Source: Planctomycetota bacterium (GTDB lineage: Bacteria; Planctomycetota; SZUA-567; H5-PLA8). From it: DNA of 64,000 nucleotides. Positions 52,673 through 62,162 of the stretch are shown piece by piece (the stretch's first letter is position 1; each line of letters begins with the position of its first letter). The stretch is from assembly GCA_027493525.1 (NCBI GenBank), contig JAOSKN010000003.1, positions 186,001 to 250,000 of the forward strand, written 5' to 3'. The position numbers and the translations under genes are program-made. The notes under the pieces were generated by a model. That model was not told the DNA's origin, made no database searches, and saw only the letters and a program-made list of their open reading frames with translations.

Positions 52673-52925
52673 AATCTCGCGCTTTTACGGTATCGTGATC
52701 CAGTTGTATTATCGGGATCATCCGCCGCCGCATTTCCACGCCCTGTATGCCGGACAGAAGGCGGCAATCGATATCGAAACGCTCGCATTTATTGGAGGAT
52801 CGTTGCCGGCCAGGGCAAAAGGCTTGGTCATCGAGTGGGCGACCTTGCATCAAGAGGAACTGCGAGAGGCATTCCGCAGAGCCGCATCGATGGAGCCGCC
52901 AAGCAAGATCGATCCACTCCCGTGA
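52665..52925 (+). CDS. DUF4160 protein
   Basis: 86 residues (MPEISRFYGIVIQLYYRDHP). The hallmark YYRDHPPPHFHALYAGQKA is complete. Family function is not proven; the tight coupling to DUF2442 suggests a two-gene module, often counted among toxin-antitoxin systems. Confidence 0.85.
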   Translation: MPEISRFYGIVIQLYYRDHPPPHFHALYAGQKAAIDIETLAFIGGSLPARAKGLVIEWATLHQEELREAFRRAASMEPPSKIDPLP

Positions 52926-53238
52926 ATGATCTGCCTGACTCGCGGCGCGGCTGGCACGCCGCAGGCTTGAATTAAAAATCCAGGATCTCTTGCGGAATGC
53001 GGCTGGTCCTTTCCGTTAGCCTCCCACCCCTCCATCGCCCCAGGCGTTCCAAGAACCGGCGCGGCCAGCCCGCCCGCAAAGTCCGCGCCGTCCGGCTGCT
53101 CCGGCTCCAGGCCGCGGGCGCGCTTCACGGTTGCCCCAGGCCGGGCCGTGCGTTAAACCCATCGCGGCCTCGGACGTTTCCCAAGTCGGCGCTCTACTAC
53201 GGTTGATGGGCGCGCCCGAACCACCTGGAGCTTCGACC
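52926..53238. other. 313-bp gap after the cassette region
   Basis: No gene seen. A hairpin with arms GCCTG/CAGGC and GGCG/CGCC lies at about 52932-52965, starting like an attC left core (GCCTGAC) but without a proper GTTRRRY partner; GTTAGCC at 53015 is a poor match. It may be a terminator or attC remnant closing the array. Confidence 0.3.
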
Positions 53239-53589
53239 ATGTCCAAGCATCCCGTCTTTGCGATGAAGTTCGCCAAGGTCTATCCGCTGTACGTCCAAAA
53301 AGCCGAGCGCAAGAAGCGCACCAAAGCCGAAGTGGACGAGATCATCTGCTGGCTGACCGGCTACGATCGAAAAGACTTGCGCAAGCAGATCGAGATGGAA
53401 ACCGACCTCGAAACCTTCATCGCCAAGGCCCCGCGCTTTCATCCGAACAGCGCGCTGATCAAGGGCGTCGTCTGCGGCGTGCGCGTGGAAGAGGTCGAAG
53501 ATCCGCTGATGCGCAAGCTCCGCTATCTGGACAAGCTGATCGACGAACTCGCCAAAGGCAAGAAGATGGAGCAGATCCTGCGGTCATGA
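53239..53589 (+). CDS. DUF2200 family protein
   Basis: 116 residues from the ATG at 53239 (CTGGAG upstream): MSKHPVFAMKFAKVYPLYVQ. VDEIICWLTGYD and RFHPNSALIKGVVCGVRVEE are the DUF2200 marks, and the length is standard. Such proteins are small, cytoplasmic and of unknown role. Gap of about 90 bp to the next gene. Confidence 0.9.
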   Translation: MSKHPVFAMKFAKVYPLYVQKAERKKRTKAEVDEIICWLTGYDRKDLRKQIEMETDLETFIAKAPRFHPNSALIKGVVCGVRVEEVEDPLMRKLRYLDKLIDELAKGKKMEQILRS

Positions 53590-53677
53590 CTCGCCACGCC
53601 TCGCCGCACCGCCGTACCTGGAGGACCGGACCTGGGCCTGCCCGGTCCGCCGCACCGCGGCCGCCGGGTTGGACGCC

Positions 53678-55918
53678 GTGACCCGTTCCCAGATCCTGGC
53701 GCCGGCCGCCCTCTTCCTGTTCTTCTGCTCCGGCGCGGCGGCGCTGGTGTACGAGGTCTCCTGGGCGCGGCAGTTCGGCAACGCCTTCGGGCATACGGTC
53801 CATACCTCGGCGCTGGTCCTGTCCTGCTACCTGGGCGGCCTGGCGCTCGGGTACTGGCTGGCGGGGCGCCGGGCGAGCTGCCGGCCGCTGGCGGCGTACG
53901 GCGCGCTGGAACTCCTCGCGGCCGCCTGGGTCTGCGGCGTGCCGAGCCTGCTGAAGCTGCTCGCGGACAGCCCCCTGGGGTCGCTCGACCCCGGGCCCTG
54001 GCCGCTCTGGGCCGCCCCGCGGGCCGCCTGCGCGTTCGTGCTGCTGTTGCCGGCGACGGCGGCCCTGGGCGCGACGTGGCCGTACATGGCCGCGTTCCTG
54101 ACGCCGCGCTGGCTCGGCTGGGGCTATGCGCTCAACACCGCCGGGGCCTTGGCCGGGACGCTGTCCGCCACCGTGTACCTGCTGCCGGTCGCGGGGGTGC
54201 GGACATCGAGCTTCCTGGCGGCCGGCGTGGCCGCCGGCTGCGGCCTGGCCGCGCTGGCGCTTGCGCGCCTCGCGCCGGAGTCCCCGCCGGCCGCCGAGGA
54301 GCCGGCGCCCGCCGCGACGGCCGGGCGCGAATCGCGCTGGCTGCTTTTGGCGGCGCTCTCCGGCTTCGGGCTGCTGGCGTTGCAGGTGCTCTACCTGCGC
54401 CTCTTCTCGCTGGTCTTTCACAACAGCACCTACACCTTCGGCGTGGTGCTGGCGGTCTTCCTCTTCGCCCTGGCGGCGGGCACGGCGCTGGTGGCCGCGA
54501 TCGATCCGCGCACCGACCCGGGCAAGCTCGCCGCCGCGGCCTGCGGCGGCGGAGCGGTGGCCGTGGCGCTCTCGATCGGGCTCTTTATCCGGCTGACCGG
54601 TTTTCAGTACGTCCAGGCCGCCGCCTCGCTGCCCGAGTACCTGCACGCGGCGTTGAGGCTGGCGGCGGCGGTGGTGGCGCCGCCGGTGACGCTGCTGGGC
54701 ATGCTCCTGCCGCTCGTCTGGCGCGCCATGCCGTCGCAGGTGGGCGGGTTCACGGCGGCCAACACGCTGGCGGGCGCGCTGGGCGCGCTGGCCGCCAGCT
54801 TCCTGCTGCTGCCGGCCCTGGGGCTCTGGGGCGGCTTCCTGGCCCTCGCCCTGGCCTATGCCCTCGCCGCCGGCGCCATGCTGCGGCGCGGCCGGCGGCG
54901 CTGGAGCGCGCCGCTGCTGGCGGCCGCCATGCTCGCGGCGCTCGCCTGGGGCGGGGCGGCGCTCAAGAGCAACCCTTCGCTCCGGTCCGGCGACACCTTG
55001 CTGCGCCGCTGGGAAGGCGCCTACGGCTGGATCGACGTGGTGCGGCAGTCCGACGAGTCGCTGGCGATACGGCAGAACCTGCACTATTCCTTCGGCTCCA
55101 GCCGGCATTCGGTCAAGCGCGACTATCGCCAGGGGCACTTGCCGCTGCTGCTGCACGGCGGGCCGGCCGACGCGGCCTTCCTCGGCCTGGGCACCGGCCA
55201 GACCGCCGCCGCCGCGCTGAGCCACGAGGAACTGCGGCGCATCGTCGTCGTGGAACTCATTCCCGAGGTGGTCGAGGCGGCGCGGCTGCTGCACGAGACG
55301 AACCTGGGGCTCGTGGACCGGCCGCGGGTGACGCTGGCGGTCGAGGACGGCCGGCGTTTCCTGCAAGGGCCGGCGGGCCGCTTCGACGTCATCGTCTCCG
55401 ACCTGTTCGTGCCCTGGGAGAGCCAGACCGGCTACCTCTACACCGTCGAACATTACCGCGCCGCGCGCCGCGCGCTCAAGCCCGAGGGCCTCTTCTGCCA
55501 GTGGCTGCCGCTGTACCAGTTGGGGCCGGGCGAGTTCGAGATGATCGCCGACAGCTTCGCGGCCGTCTTTCCGCACGTGACGCTCTGGTGGGCCGAGCGG
55601 AGCCACGGCAAGGCCGTGCTGGGGCTGGTCGGGACCGAGCGCCCCCCGGACCTGGCCAAGGCTTACGCGGCCCGCGCCGCGCTTGCGGGCCGCGCCGAGG
55701 CCGTGCGGGACGACCGGTATCTGGGCAGCGACGCGGCCATGCGCGCCATGCTCGTCGGACAGTGGACGCCGCGCCGGCCCGAGCGGCTCAACACCGACGA
55801 GCACCCGCGCGTGGAGTTCGCCGCGCCGGCCAGCCATGCCGAGGATCGCCAGCTTTTCGGCGAAACCCTCCGCGCGTACATCGGCGAGGTCTTCGCGCGG
55901 CTGCCCCAGCCGGAGTGA
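53678..55918 (+). CDS. Membrane-fused spermidine synthase-like protein
   Basis: About 746 residues from GTG 53678; a TTG at 53669 is an alternative. The N-terminal 410 residues carry 12-13 predicted helices, opening FLFFCSGAAALVYEVSWARQ, a known start of MFS-like spermidine-synthase fusions. The C-terminal 320 residues are a methyltransferase-fold domain: FLGLGTGQTAAA, VVVELIPEVVEAARLL, LAVEDGRRFL, FDVIVSDLFVPW. The aminopropyl-binding residues are not all clear, so true polyamine synthesis is doubtful. Confidence 0.9.
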   Translation: MTRSQILAPAALFLFFCSGAAALVYEVSWARQFGNAFGHTVHTSALVLSCYLGGLALGYWLAGRRASCRPLAAYGALELLAAAWVCGVPSLLKLLADSPLGSLDPGPWPLWAAPRAACAFVLLLPATAALGATWPYMAAFLTPRWLGWGYALNTAGALAGTLSATVYLLPVAGVRTSSFLAAGVAAGCGLAALALARLAPESPPAAEEPAPAATAGRESRWLLLAALSGFGLLALQVLYLRLFSLVFHNSTYTFGVVLAVFLFALAAGTALVAAIDPRTDPGKLAAAACGGGAVAVALSIGLFIRLTGFQYVQAAASLPEYLHAALRLAAAVVAPPVTLLGMLLPLVWRAMPSQVGGFTAANTLAGALGALAASFLLLPALGLWGGFLALALAYALAAGAMLRRGRRRWSAPLLAAAMLAALAWGGAALKSNPSLRSGDTLLRRWEGAYGWIDVVRQSDESLAIRQNLHYSFGSSRHSVKRDYRQGHLPLLLHGGPADAAFLGLGTGQTAAAALSHEELRRIVVVELIPEVVEAARLLHETNLGLVDRPRVTLAVEDGRRFLQGPAGRFDVIVSDLFVPWESQTGYLYTVEHYRAARRALKPEGLFCQWLPLYQLGPGEFEMIADSFAAVFPHVTLWWAERSHGKAVLGLVGTERPPDLAKAYAARAALAGRAEAVRDDRYLGSDAAMRAMLVGQWTPRRPERLNTDEHPRVEFAAPASHAEDRQLFGETLRAYIGEVFARLPQPE

Positions 55919-56021
55919 GGCCGGACGCGCGATCCGGCGTCCCCGCGAGCCGGAAAACACTTGTCAATCCCCGCGTCAGGGAGCATACCGCTTCCAGGCC
56001 TCGCTTCGAAAGGATCCGCCC

Positions 56022-56466
56022 ATGCCCCCACACCATCCGCCTCCACCGCGTCTTCCGCGCGCCGCCCGAGCGCGTCTACAAGGCGTTCCTCGATCCCGCC
56101 GCCCTGGCCAAGTGGCTGCCGCCGCACGGCTTCACCTGCACGGTCCACCGCCTCGAGGCCAAGGTCGGCGGCACGTACCGGATGTCGTTCACGAACCTGT
56201 CCACCGGCAAGGGCCATTCCTTCGGCGGCTCTTATCACGAACTGATCCCGGGCGAGCGCATCCGCCACAGCGATACCTTCGACGACCCGAACCTGCCGGG
56301 GCAGATGCAGGTGACGATCGCGTTCAAGAAGGTCCTCGTCGGCACGGAGTTGAACGTCGTCCAGGAAGGCGTGCCCGATATCATCCCGCCCGAAGCGTGC
56401 TATCTCGGCTGGCAGGAGTCGCTCGCGCTGCTGAAGCTGCTCGTTGAGGCGGAGATACCGGAGTAG
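56022..56466 (+). CDS. SRPBCC/AHSA1-like protein, frameshift at start
   Basis: The domain reads IRLHRVFRAPPERVYKAFLD, WLPPHGFTCTVHRLEAKVGG, MSFTNLSTGKGHSFGG, then VPDIIPPEACYLGWQESLAL, a typical AHSA1-like SRPBCC protein of about 147 residues. No start codon exists in that frame nearby. The ATG at 56022, with AAAGGA upstream, is one base out; removing one C from the run at 56025-56029 gives MPHTIRLHRVF, the usual family start. So the call is an intact gene with one surplus base. Confidence 0.82.
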
Positions 56467-56486
56467 CTGCGAGTCGCCGGAGGTGT

Positions 56487-57155
56487 GTGATCGCGAAGAA
56501 GAAGCCACGGAAGGCGCCCAGTCCGCGCAAAGCTCCGCGCAAGGTCACTGCCCCGCCGCCCTCGGTTCCTGGCCTGCCGGGCATTCATTACGCGCTGCTC
56601 GAGGACGGGGACGAGGTCGAATGGATCTGGAGGCACACGCCCGAAGGCAGTTACGTCAGCGGATTCGAGATCTTCAAGCCCGGCCAGTCTGCCGGCCGAG
56701 CCCGCGGGAGCCGCCAGATGACCGTGCAAGCCGCCCCCAACGTCGAACAGGCCGTCCCGTTCTTCCGCGTCGCGAGCATGGAAGCCTCCGTCCGCTTTTA
56801 CGTGGACGGGCTGGGCTTCGAGATGACCAAGAAGTGGATCGACAAGGGCGTGCTCCGCTGGTGCTGGCTCCAGCACGGCGGCGCGGCGCTGATGCTCCAG
56901 GAGTACCTCAAGGAAGGCCACGGCGCGTTTACGCCGCAGGGCAAACTCGGTGCAGGCGTTTCGGTCTGCTTCATCTGCAAGGACGCGCTGGCCATCTACC
57001 GCGACGCGTGTGCGCGCGGCCTCAAGCCCGAACGCCCCTTCGTCGGCAACGCGATGTGGGTCGTGGGCTTCCACGACCCCGACGGCTACCGGATCGAATT
57101 CGAGAGCCCAACGGACGCGCCGGAGGAGTCGGTGTACCAGGACGGCGCGGGCTGA
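56487..57155 (+). CDS. Glyoxalase/VOC protein with fused N-terminal segment
   Basis: Read from GTG 56487, 222 residues. The C-terminal 145, from an internal ATG at 56718 with GGAG upstream, are a VOC fold (VEQAVPFFRVASMEASVRFY; FHDPDGYRIEFESP), bleomycin-resistance/glyoxalase type. The N-terminal 77 start with a basic Pro/Lys stretch and then GIHYALLEDGDEVEWIWRHT, a conserved-looking small domain. Either a fusion or two genes whose stop has been lost. Metal ligands for true glyoxalase I activity are not complete. Confidence 0.8.
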   Translation: MIAKKKPRKAPSPRKAPRKVTAPPPSVPGLPGIHYALLEDGDEVEWIWRHTPEGSYVSGFEIFKPGQSAGRARGSRQMTVQAAPNVEQAVPFFRVASMEASVRFYVDGLGFEMTKKWIDKGVLRWCWLQHGGAALMLQEYLKEGHGAFTPQGKLGAGVSVCFICKDALAIYRDACARGLKPERPFVGNAMWVVGFHDPDGYRIEFESPTDAPEESVYQDGAG

Positions 57156-57157
57156 GG

Positions 57158-58444
57158 CTACCCCGCCGCCCGCGTATCCGGCTTCTCTTTGAACCGCTCC
57201 GCCAGTTCGCCCGCGTGCGCCTTCAGCCGCGCCACGCCGTCCACCAGCGCCTGCAAGAGCGGGCGGTTCAGCAGCGCCGTGTGTCCCAGCGCGATCTGCG
57301 TCTGCGCGCAGATCCGCTCGGCGACCGGCGTGCGCGTCTTCGCGTAGAGCTTCCGCCCGCGCGCGTCGCGCATCTCGGCGAAGACCGGGTTCTTCTGGAT
57401 CGGCCGCCCATACGCCTGGCCCACCGGGAGCCCCTCGGCCTGCAGCGCCTCCACGAAGCGCGCCTTCGGCAGGTTGGCGAAGTCGCGCGCGTCGTAGCGC
57501 ATCAGGAAGTAGTAGAAGCCGCGCCGCGTGATCCGCGGGTCGCGCTTCAGCGGCAGCAGGCCGCCGACCAGATCGAGCTGCTTCGCGAGCCACTCGGCGT
57601 TGCGCTGCTTGACCAGGGTAAGCTTCTTCACGCGCTTGAGCTGCTCGCCCAGGATCGCGCCTTGCCACTCGGTCATGCGCATGTTCCAGGCCACGCGGTG
57701 GAAGTCGTAGAAGCCCTGGGATTCCAGCCGCCCCAGGTGGTGGTAGCTGTAGAGCTTCTCGGCGAGCACGTCGCTGTTGGAGAGGACGATCCCGCCCTCG
57801 CCGGCCGTCAGCGCCTTGCTCATCTGGAAGCTGAAGCAGCCCGCGTCGCCCCACGACCCGGCGCCGCGGCCGCGCCACTGGCTGCCCTGCGCGTGCGCGC
57901 AATCTTCGATCAGCGGCAGTTTGTGCCGGCGCGCGAGCTTCGTGATGCGGTCCAGGTCCGCGCAGTAGCCGCCGTAGTGGACGACCAGGATCGCGCGCGT
58001 GCGCGGCCCGATCGCGGCCTCGATCGCCGCCGGGTCGGTCTGGTAGGTCTCGGCCACCGCGTCGGCGAAGACCGCGCGCGCGCCGATCAGCGGCACCGCC
58101 GTGGCGGTGGCGACGAAGGAGAGCGCCGGCACGACCACCTCATCGCCGGCCTCCACGCCCGCCGCGCGCAGCGCCAGTTCCAGCGCGGCCGTTCCGTTGG
58201 TGACGCAGAGTCCGTGCCGCGCGCCGTGCCACTTCGCGAACTCGCGCTCGAAGCGCCCCGTGACCGATTGAGCCATCTCGCGCCGCGTCCCGCCGCGCCA
58301 CCACTTGCCGCTCTCGAGGACCTCCAGGAGGGCCTTCCGCTCCGGCACGCCATGCGGCGGCCAGGCCTCGCGCTTGATGCCGTGGGCGGTGGGCGAGCCG
58401 CCCAGGATCGCCGGCTTGCCGGTGTGGGACGTAGCGCGCTTCAT
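57158..58444 (-). CDS. DegT/DnrJ/EryC1/StrS aminotransferase
   Basis: 428 residues from ATG 58444 (MKRATSHTGKPAILGG). PLP-dependent sugar aminotransferase fold: FEREFAKWHGARHGLCVTNG, VVVPALSFVATATAV, Asp181 in LIEDCAHAQGS, and the PLP Lys210 in CFSFQMSKALTAGEGG. The family aminates keto-sugars for envelope glycans or makes AHBA-like products. First-in-line partners are unclear; it ends the 57-64 kb minus-strand unit and is convergent with the VOC gene. Confidence 0.93.
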   Translation of the reverse strand: MKRATSHTGKPAILGGSPTAHGIKREAWPPHGVPERKALLEVLESGKWWRGGTRREMAQSVTGRFEREFAKWHGARHGLCVTNGTAALELALRAAGVEAGDEVVVPALSFVATATAVPLIGARAVFADAVAETYQTDPAAIEAAIGPRTRAILVVHYGGYCADLDRITKLARRHKLPLIEDCAHAQGSQWRGRGAGSWGDAGCFSFQMSKALTAGEGGIVLSNSDVLAEKLYSYHHLGRLESQGFYDFHRVAWNMRMTEWQGAILGEQLKRVKKLTLVKQRNAEWLAKQLDLVGGLLPLKRDPRITRRGFYYFLMRYDARDFANLPKARFVEALQAEGLPVGQAYGRPIQKNPVFAEMRDARGRKLYAKTRTPVAERICAQTQIALGHTALLNRPLLQALVDGVARLKAHAGELAERFKEKPDTRAAG

Positions 58445-58555
58445 GCCAGAGTCTCCAGGATGGATGATGCGTCCAGGAATTCTACAACGCACCAGCGTGC
58501 ACTTTCGTCCGAATCCAGGAGATCTATTTGTCGGATCGTAGGAACCGGCGGCCCG

Positions 58556-59755
58556 TTACGGCTTGAAGCGGTACAAGTGGATGCCCAGCGGCGGGAAAGC
58601 GTCCACGAAAACGCCGTCGCCGGCCTTCAACGTGCGGCCCTCGTCGAGCACCTCGATCTCCGTGCCGGTCTTGAGCCCCTCGACGCTGAGCGTCGCCGTG
58701 CCGCCGCGGTAGGCGGCCTTGACCGCGTCCTCGCGCTTGCCCAGATCCTTCATGTCGAGGTTGTTCGCGAACAGATAGACGTGGCCGTCGTGCTCGCGCA
58801 ACAGGACCTCGCCGGGCAGGCCGTCCTTGAAGGCGACGGAACATTTCCGCGCGCTCGGCGCGGAAAGGATCGCCGGGGCCAGGCGCGTGAGCTGCTCGTT
58901 GGTCCGCTTCAACTCCGCCTGCATCGCCTCGTCCGGCGCGAACTCGGTGAAGGCCGGGCGCCAGGCGTGCGTGAAGTATCCGATGCCGGTGGCGCCTCGG
59001 ATCACGGCCATCCAGACCTCGGTGCGCGTGATCTCCGGCGTCACGTCCTTCTGCCGTTCGTAGGTGATCCACTTGCTGCCCTTGGACGTCTCGATCCAGG
59101 CCCAGACGGGCTTGTGCGATCCGCCGAGCGCCCGCAGTTCGCTGACGCCCTCGGCGACCCAGATCAGCCGGTCGTCGCGGTTGGCCTGATAAACCGGGTA
59201 GTTGTCGAAGCAGAGAATCTCGGCGTGGGCCGCGGCGGCCTTGTAATAGTCGAGCACGCCGGGCTTGTCCGCGCCCTGCGAACTCTGGAAACTGGCGGTG
59301 AAGTTGAGGAAGACCGGGCGAGACGGATCGTTGCGCCGGACGCTCTCGTACCAGCCCTTGACCTCTTCGACCGAATTCCGCGGCTTGTCCTTCTGCACGC
59401 CCATGTCGGGCTCGTCTTTGAGCGAGTACGCAAGCAGGCTGGGATGGCCCTTCGCCGAGGACTCGAACCGGTCCCAGTGAAGCATGGCGTAGCCGCCGGC
59501 GGCCTTGGCCTTCTCCAGGGCTTCCGCGGCGGTCTTCCCGCTGCCGTTGAACGTGTTGAAGCCCAGCCCGCGCAGTTTTTCCAGGCGGCTCGTCGCCTGC
59601 GCCCAGGACATGATCGGGAAGAACGGCTTGCCGTTAACGAGCAATTCGCGCTGCTTGCCGATCTCGACGCTCCTGATCGGATCGAGCGCCTCCGCGGCCC
59701 GCGCGCTCGCGGCGAACGCGCACAGCAGCGCGAGGAACGGCGTCACGCTTTTCAT
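58556..59755 (-). CDS. Exported glycoside-hydrolase-like TIM-barrel protein
   Basis: 399 residues from ATG 59755 with a signal peptide (KSVTPFLALLCAFAASARA). The fold looks like a GH TIM barrel: GKPFFPIMSWAQ, GFNTFNG, LLAYSLKDEPDMG with a candidate acid/base Glu, and PVWAWIETSKGSKW with a candidate nucleophile Glu, plus a C-terminal beta sandwich (VYLFANNLDMKDLGK). I do not assign a family number. It begins 23 bp after the transglutaminase-like gene ends. Confidence 0.75.
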   Translation of the reverse strand: MKSVTPFLALLCAFAASARAAEALDPIRSVEIGKQRELLVNGKPFFPIMSWAQATSRLEKLRGLGFNTFNGSGKTAAEALEKAKAAGGYAMLHWDRFESSAKGHPSLLAYSLKDEPDMGVQKDKPRNSVEEVKGWYESVRRNDPSRPVFLNFTASFQSSQGADKPGVLDYYKAAAAHAEILCFDNYPVYQANRDDRLIWVAEGVSELRALGGSHKPVWAWIETSKGSKWITYERQKDVTPEITRTEVWMAVIRGATGIGYFTHAWRPAFTEFAPDEAMQAELKRTNEQLTRLAPAILSAPSARKCSVAFKDGLPGEVLLREHDGHVYLFANNLDMKDLGKREDAVKAAYRGGTATLSVEGLKTGTEIEVLDEGRTLKAGDGVFVDAFPPLGIHLYRFKP

Positions 59756-59778
59756 CGGGGACTCTCCTGGGGCCGGAC

Positions 59779-60618
59779 TCAGCCTTCGACTCGGCACAGC
59801 GGATAGTAAGGTTCCAGCGCGGCGGCGTCGGCGGCCCAGGCGGTCTTTGCCGTCTCGACGACGTGAATGCCCGGCCACTCGTCCCAGTGCTCGATCGTCC
59901 GTTCGCGGTAGGTTCCGAGCAGCCGGTTGGAAGGGACGTAGGCGAGGCAGGCGAAGCTGCTGACGCCGCGTTCGGCCAGCGCCTGCCAGCCGAACCCTTC
60001 GTAATGCCGGTATCGGATCGGCAGTTCGCCCGGCGCGCGCGGCGTCGCGTCCGGCCCGATCAGGAAGCGCAGGTTTTCCCGCTCCGGCCCGAACCACGCG
60101 CGCGCGGCCTCGTAGGCGTTGAGCAAGGTCCCGCCGGCTTCCAGGCAGAAATTCAGCGTCGGATCCCAGAGCACCCACTTGCCCAGCGTCCCCGACCACA
60201 GTTCGACGATGTTGTGGTTGCTGACGCGGTCGGGGTAGTCGGCGCGGCGCAGGCTCAGCACGCGCGCGTGCCAGCCCAGCGCCGTCGCCGCCGCGCACAT
60301 CACGATGGCGTAGTGCGCGCAATAGAACGTGTGCCCCGCCGCGCAGGCCTCGAGGATCTCCAGCGCGTCCTCGGTCTTCAGGCTGGGCCGGCCGAACTTC
60401 CGGAAGCGCTCGTACGTCCAGTCGCTCAGCAGTCGCAGCCGCTCGAGCTCGTCCCGCCCCGGCGCGACGACTTGCTCCAGCGCGTGGCGCGCGCGCAGTT
60501 CCGCCAGGCGCGGCTCGCCGGCCGGCTCGAAGTCGAAGGCGTCGACGAAGGCGCGCTGTTCGGCCGTCCGAGGCGCGGGCGTCCAGCGGGTTTCGATCGG
60601 GCATTTCGCGTGCGGCAT
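59779..60618 (-). CDS. Transglutaminase-like cysteine protein
   Basis: 279 residues. The triad Cys100 (GHTFYCAHYA), His135 (VSNHNIVELW) and Asp152 (VLWDPTLN) fits the transglutaminase/protease superfamily. No signal peptide is seen, unlike its neighbours. It may cleave or cross-link peptides; the true substrate is unknown. Lies 10 bp from the exported gene upstream. Confidence 0.82.
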   Translation of the reverse strand: MPHAKCPIETRWTPAPRTAEQRAFVDAFDFEPAGEPRLAELRARHALEQVVAPGRDELERLRLLSDWTYERFRKFGRPSLKTEDALEILEACAAGHTFYCAHYAIVMCAAATALGWHARVLSLRRADYPDRVSNHNIVELWSGTLGKWVLWDPTLNFCLEAGGTLLNAYEAARAWFGPERENLRFLIGPDATPRAPGELPIRYRHYEGFGWQALAERGVSSFACLAYVPSNRLLGTYRERTIEHWDEWPGIHVVETAKTAWAADAAALEPYYPLCRVEG

Positions 60619-60628
60619 GGGCGTGCTC

Positions 60629-62056
60629 CTACTTGTTGGCGCTCTTGTCGGGCGCGGCTGGCAGGTTATGGCGGTACTTGGCCCACATCTGCTGGACGAA
60701 AGGATCCCAGGCCTGCCGCTGGCGCGCCCAGTCGGCGGTGAAGTCCAGTCCCGCCGTCTCTTTGATGATCTTGACGTGCTCGCTGTCGTCCTCGCTCATC
60801 CAGCGGTCCTCGTAATCGAAGAACGCGTCGTGCGCCCAGGCCTTCTCGGCGTGCAGGATGCGCAGCGCGAGCGCCTGCCCGACCCACGCGAGGCTCGTGC
60901 AGCAGCGCCGGTAGCTCTCGCCCAGCCGGCCTGGCCAGTCCTTTGGCTGCAAGTGCTCGTACTTGCCCCAGTCGGCCTTACCCGGCACGCCTTCGGCGCC
61001 AACGTGCCCGGCGTAGACGGCCTTCGCGCCGGTCCAGCCCGTGTCGTACATGGTCTGCATGTCTTCGCCAAACTTCAGCTTGGGGTAGGTGACGCTGGGC
61101 GAGGCCATCTCGTCGTCGCCGAGCAGCAGGCCCGCGAAGACGATCGGCAGCTTGCGCCCGGTGCCGTGGCCGCCGTGCGCGGGCCAGCCAGGGAAGCCCG
61201 CGCGCGCGAGGCCCCACAGGTCGATGCCGTACTGGACGAAGTTCACCAGCAGCTTCTCCTTCTCCTCGGCCGTGTAATCGAGGCACAGCAGCAGCGCGGC
61301 CATGCCCGCCGAACGCCCGGCCTCGCGGCCGTACTGGACCTGGTATTGCGCCGGCGCGTCGAAATGGAAGAAGCAGACGTCCAGCCACGGCCTGCGGTAG
61401 CGTTCCGCGAAATCGTCGATCGTGAAGCTCGCGCCGTGGTCGTACTTGAGTTCGATCCCCTCGCGCGGGAGACCGGGCAGCAGCGCCTTGCGCAGGTCGC
61501 GCGCGAAGTACAGCTTCTGTTCGCGGTCGCCGTACGAAGGCCGGAAGGCGTCGGCGGGCGCGGGCTCCTTCAGGCAGGTCAGGATCGAGAGGCTGCCGAC
61601 CGGGCTGCCGTTCTTGTCGCCGGGGCGGAGCGGGGAAGGCAGGCTGTGGATCTCGACGCCGATCGAGGAGATCAGATTGTCGCCGGGCTTCAGCGCGAGG
61701 GGCAGCTTCGCGCGCAGCTTCTTGCCCTTCTCGCCGCGGCCCTGTTCGACGCGGCTGTCGAAGGGGCTCGCGCCGCGGCTGTACTCGTCGAGCGGCAGGT
61801 TAAGTACAGAATTGTTCCGCTCGTCGGTCGGCGCGGGATCGATCTTGACGACCGTGGCCGGGCCGACGACGTACCAGTCCCCGTTGACGAAACGCCCCGC
61901 GCGCACGGGCGCCTCGAAGGTCCAGGTGATGCCGTCCTTCTCGAGGGACTTGGCCTGTTCGAGGTCCTCGAGCTTCGGCGCGGCGTCGGAAGCTTCAGCC
62001 GCGCGCCCGGCAAGCGCGACGAAGACGATGCCCAGCAGAACGGCGATGAGCTTCAT
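60629..62056 (-). CDS. Exported protein of unknown function
   Basis: 475 residues. The ATG at 62056 is preferred because AGGAG lies seven bases upstream; an ATG at 62062 is too close. A signal peptide (MKLIAVLLGIVFVALAGRAA) is followed by a beta-rich N-terminal domain and a helical C-terminal half rich in Trp and aromatic residues (LCLDYTAEEKEKLLVNFVQY; AHDAFFDYEDRWMSEDD), suggestive of an alpha-toroid lyase or hydrolase, but I do not recognise the family. Confidence 0.72.
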   Translation of the reverse strand: MKLIAVLLGIVFVALAGRAAEASDAAPKLEDLEQAKSLEKDGITWTFEAPVRAGRFVNGDWYVVGPATVVKIDPAPTDERNNSVLNLPLDEYSRGASPFDSRVEQGRGEKGKKLRAKLPLALKPGDNLISSIGVEIHSLPSPLRPGDKNGSPVGSLSILTCLKEPAPADAFRPSYGDREQKLYFARDLRKALLPGLPREGIELKYDHGASFTIDDFAERYRRPWLDVCFFHFDAPAQYQVQYGREAGRSAGMAALLLCLDYTAEEKEKLLVNFVQYGIDLWGLARAGFPGWPAHGGHGTGRKLPIVFAGLLLGDDEMASPSVTYPKLKFGEDMQTMYDTGWTGAKAVYAGHVGAEGVPGKADWGKYEHLQPKDWPGRLGESYRRCCTSLAWVGQALALRILHAEKAWAHDAFFDYEDRWMSEDDSEHVKIIKETAGLDFTADWARQRQAWDPFVQQMWAKYRHNLPAAPDKSANK

Positions 62057-62162
62057 GGCCATGCTCCTCTCTCAGCGGTTCGGCAAGGCGCCGCCCGGGC
62101 GCAACGTCTCCCCGCGCGGCCCGCGCCGCGCATCCTGGACCTGCCTTGTGCGAACGATTGCG

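Noticed and set aside
52932..53021. Fourth attC after the DUF4160 gene
   Set aside because: GCCTGAC is a fair left core but GTTAGCC is a poor right core and the two are not complementary.
49600..53240. Integron integrase or other recombinase gene
   Set aside because: No tyrosine recombinase motif was seen in any frame of the region.
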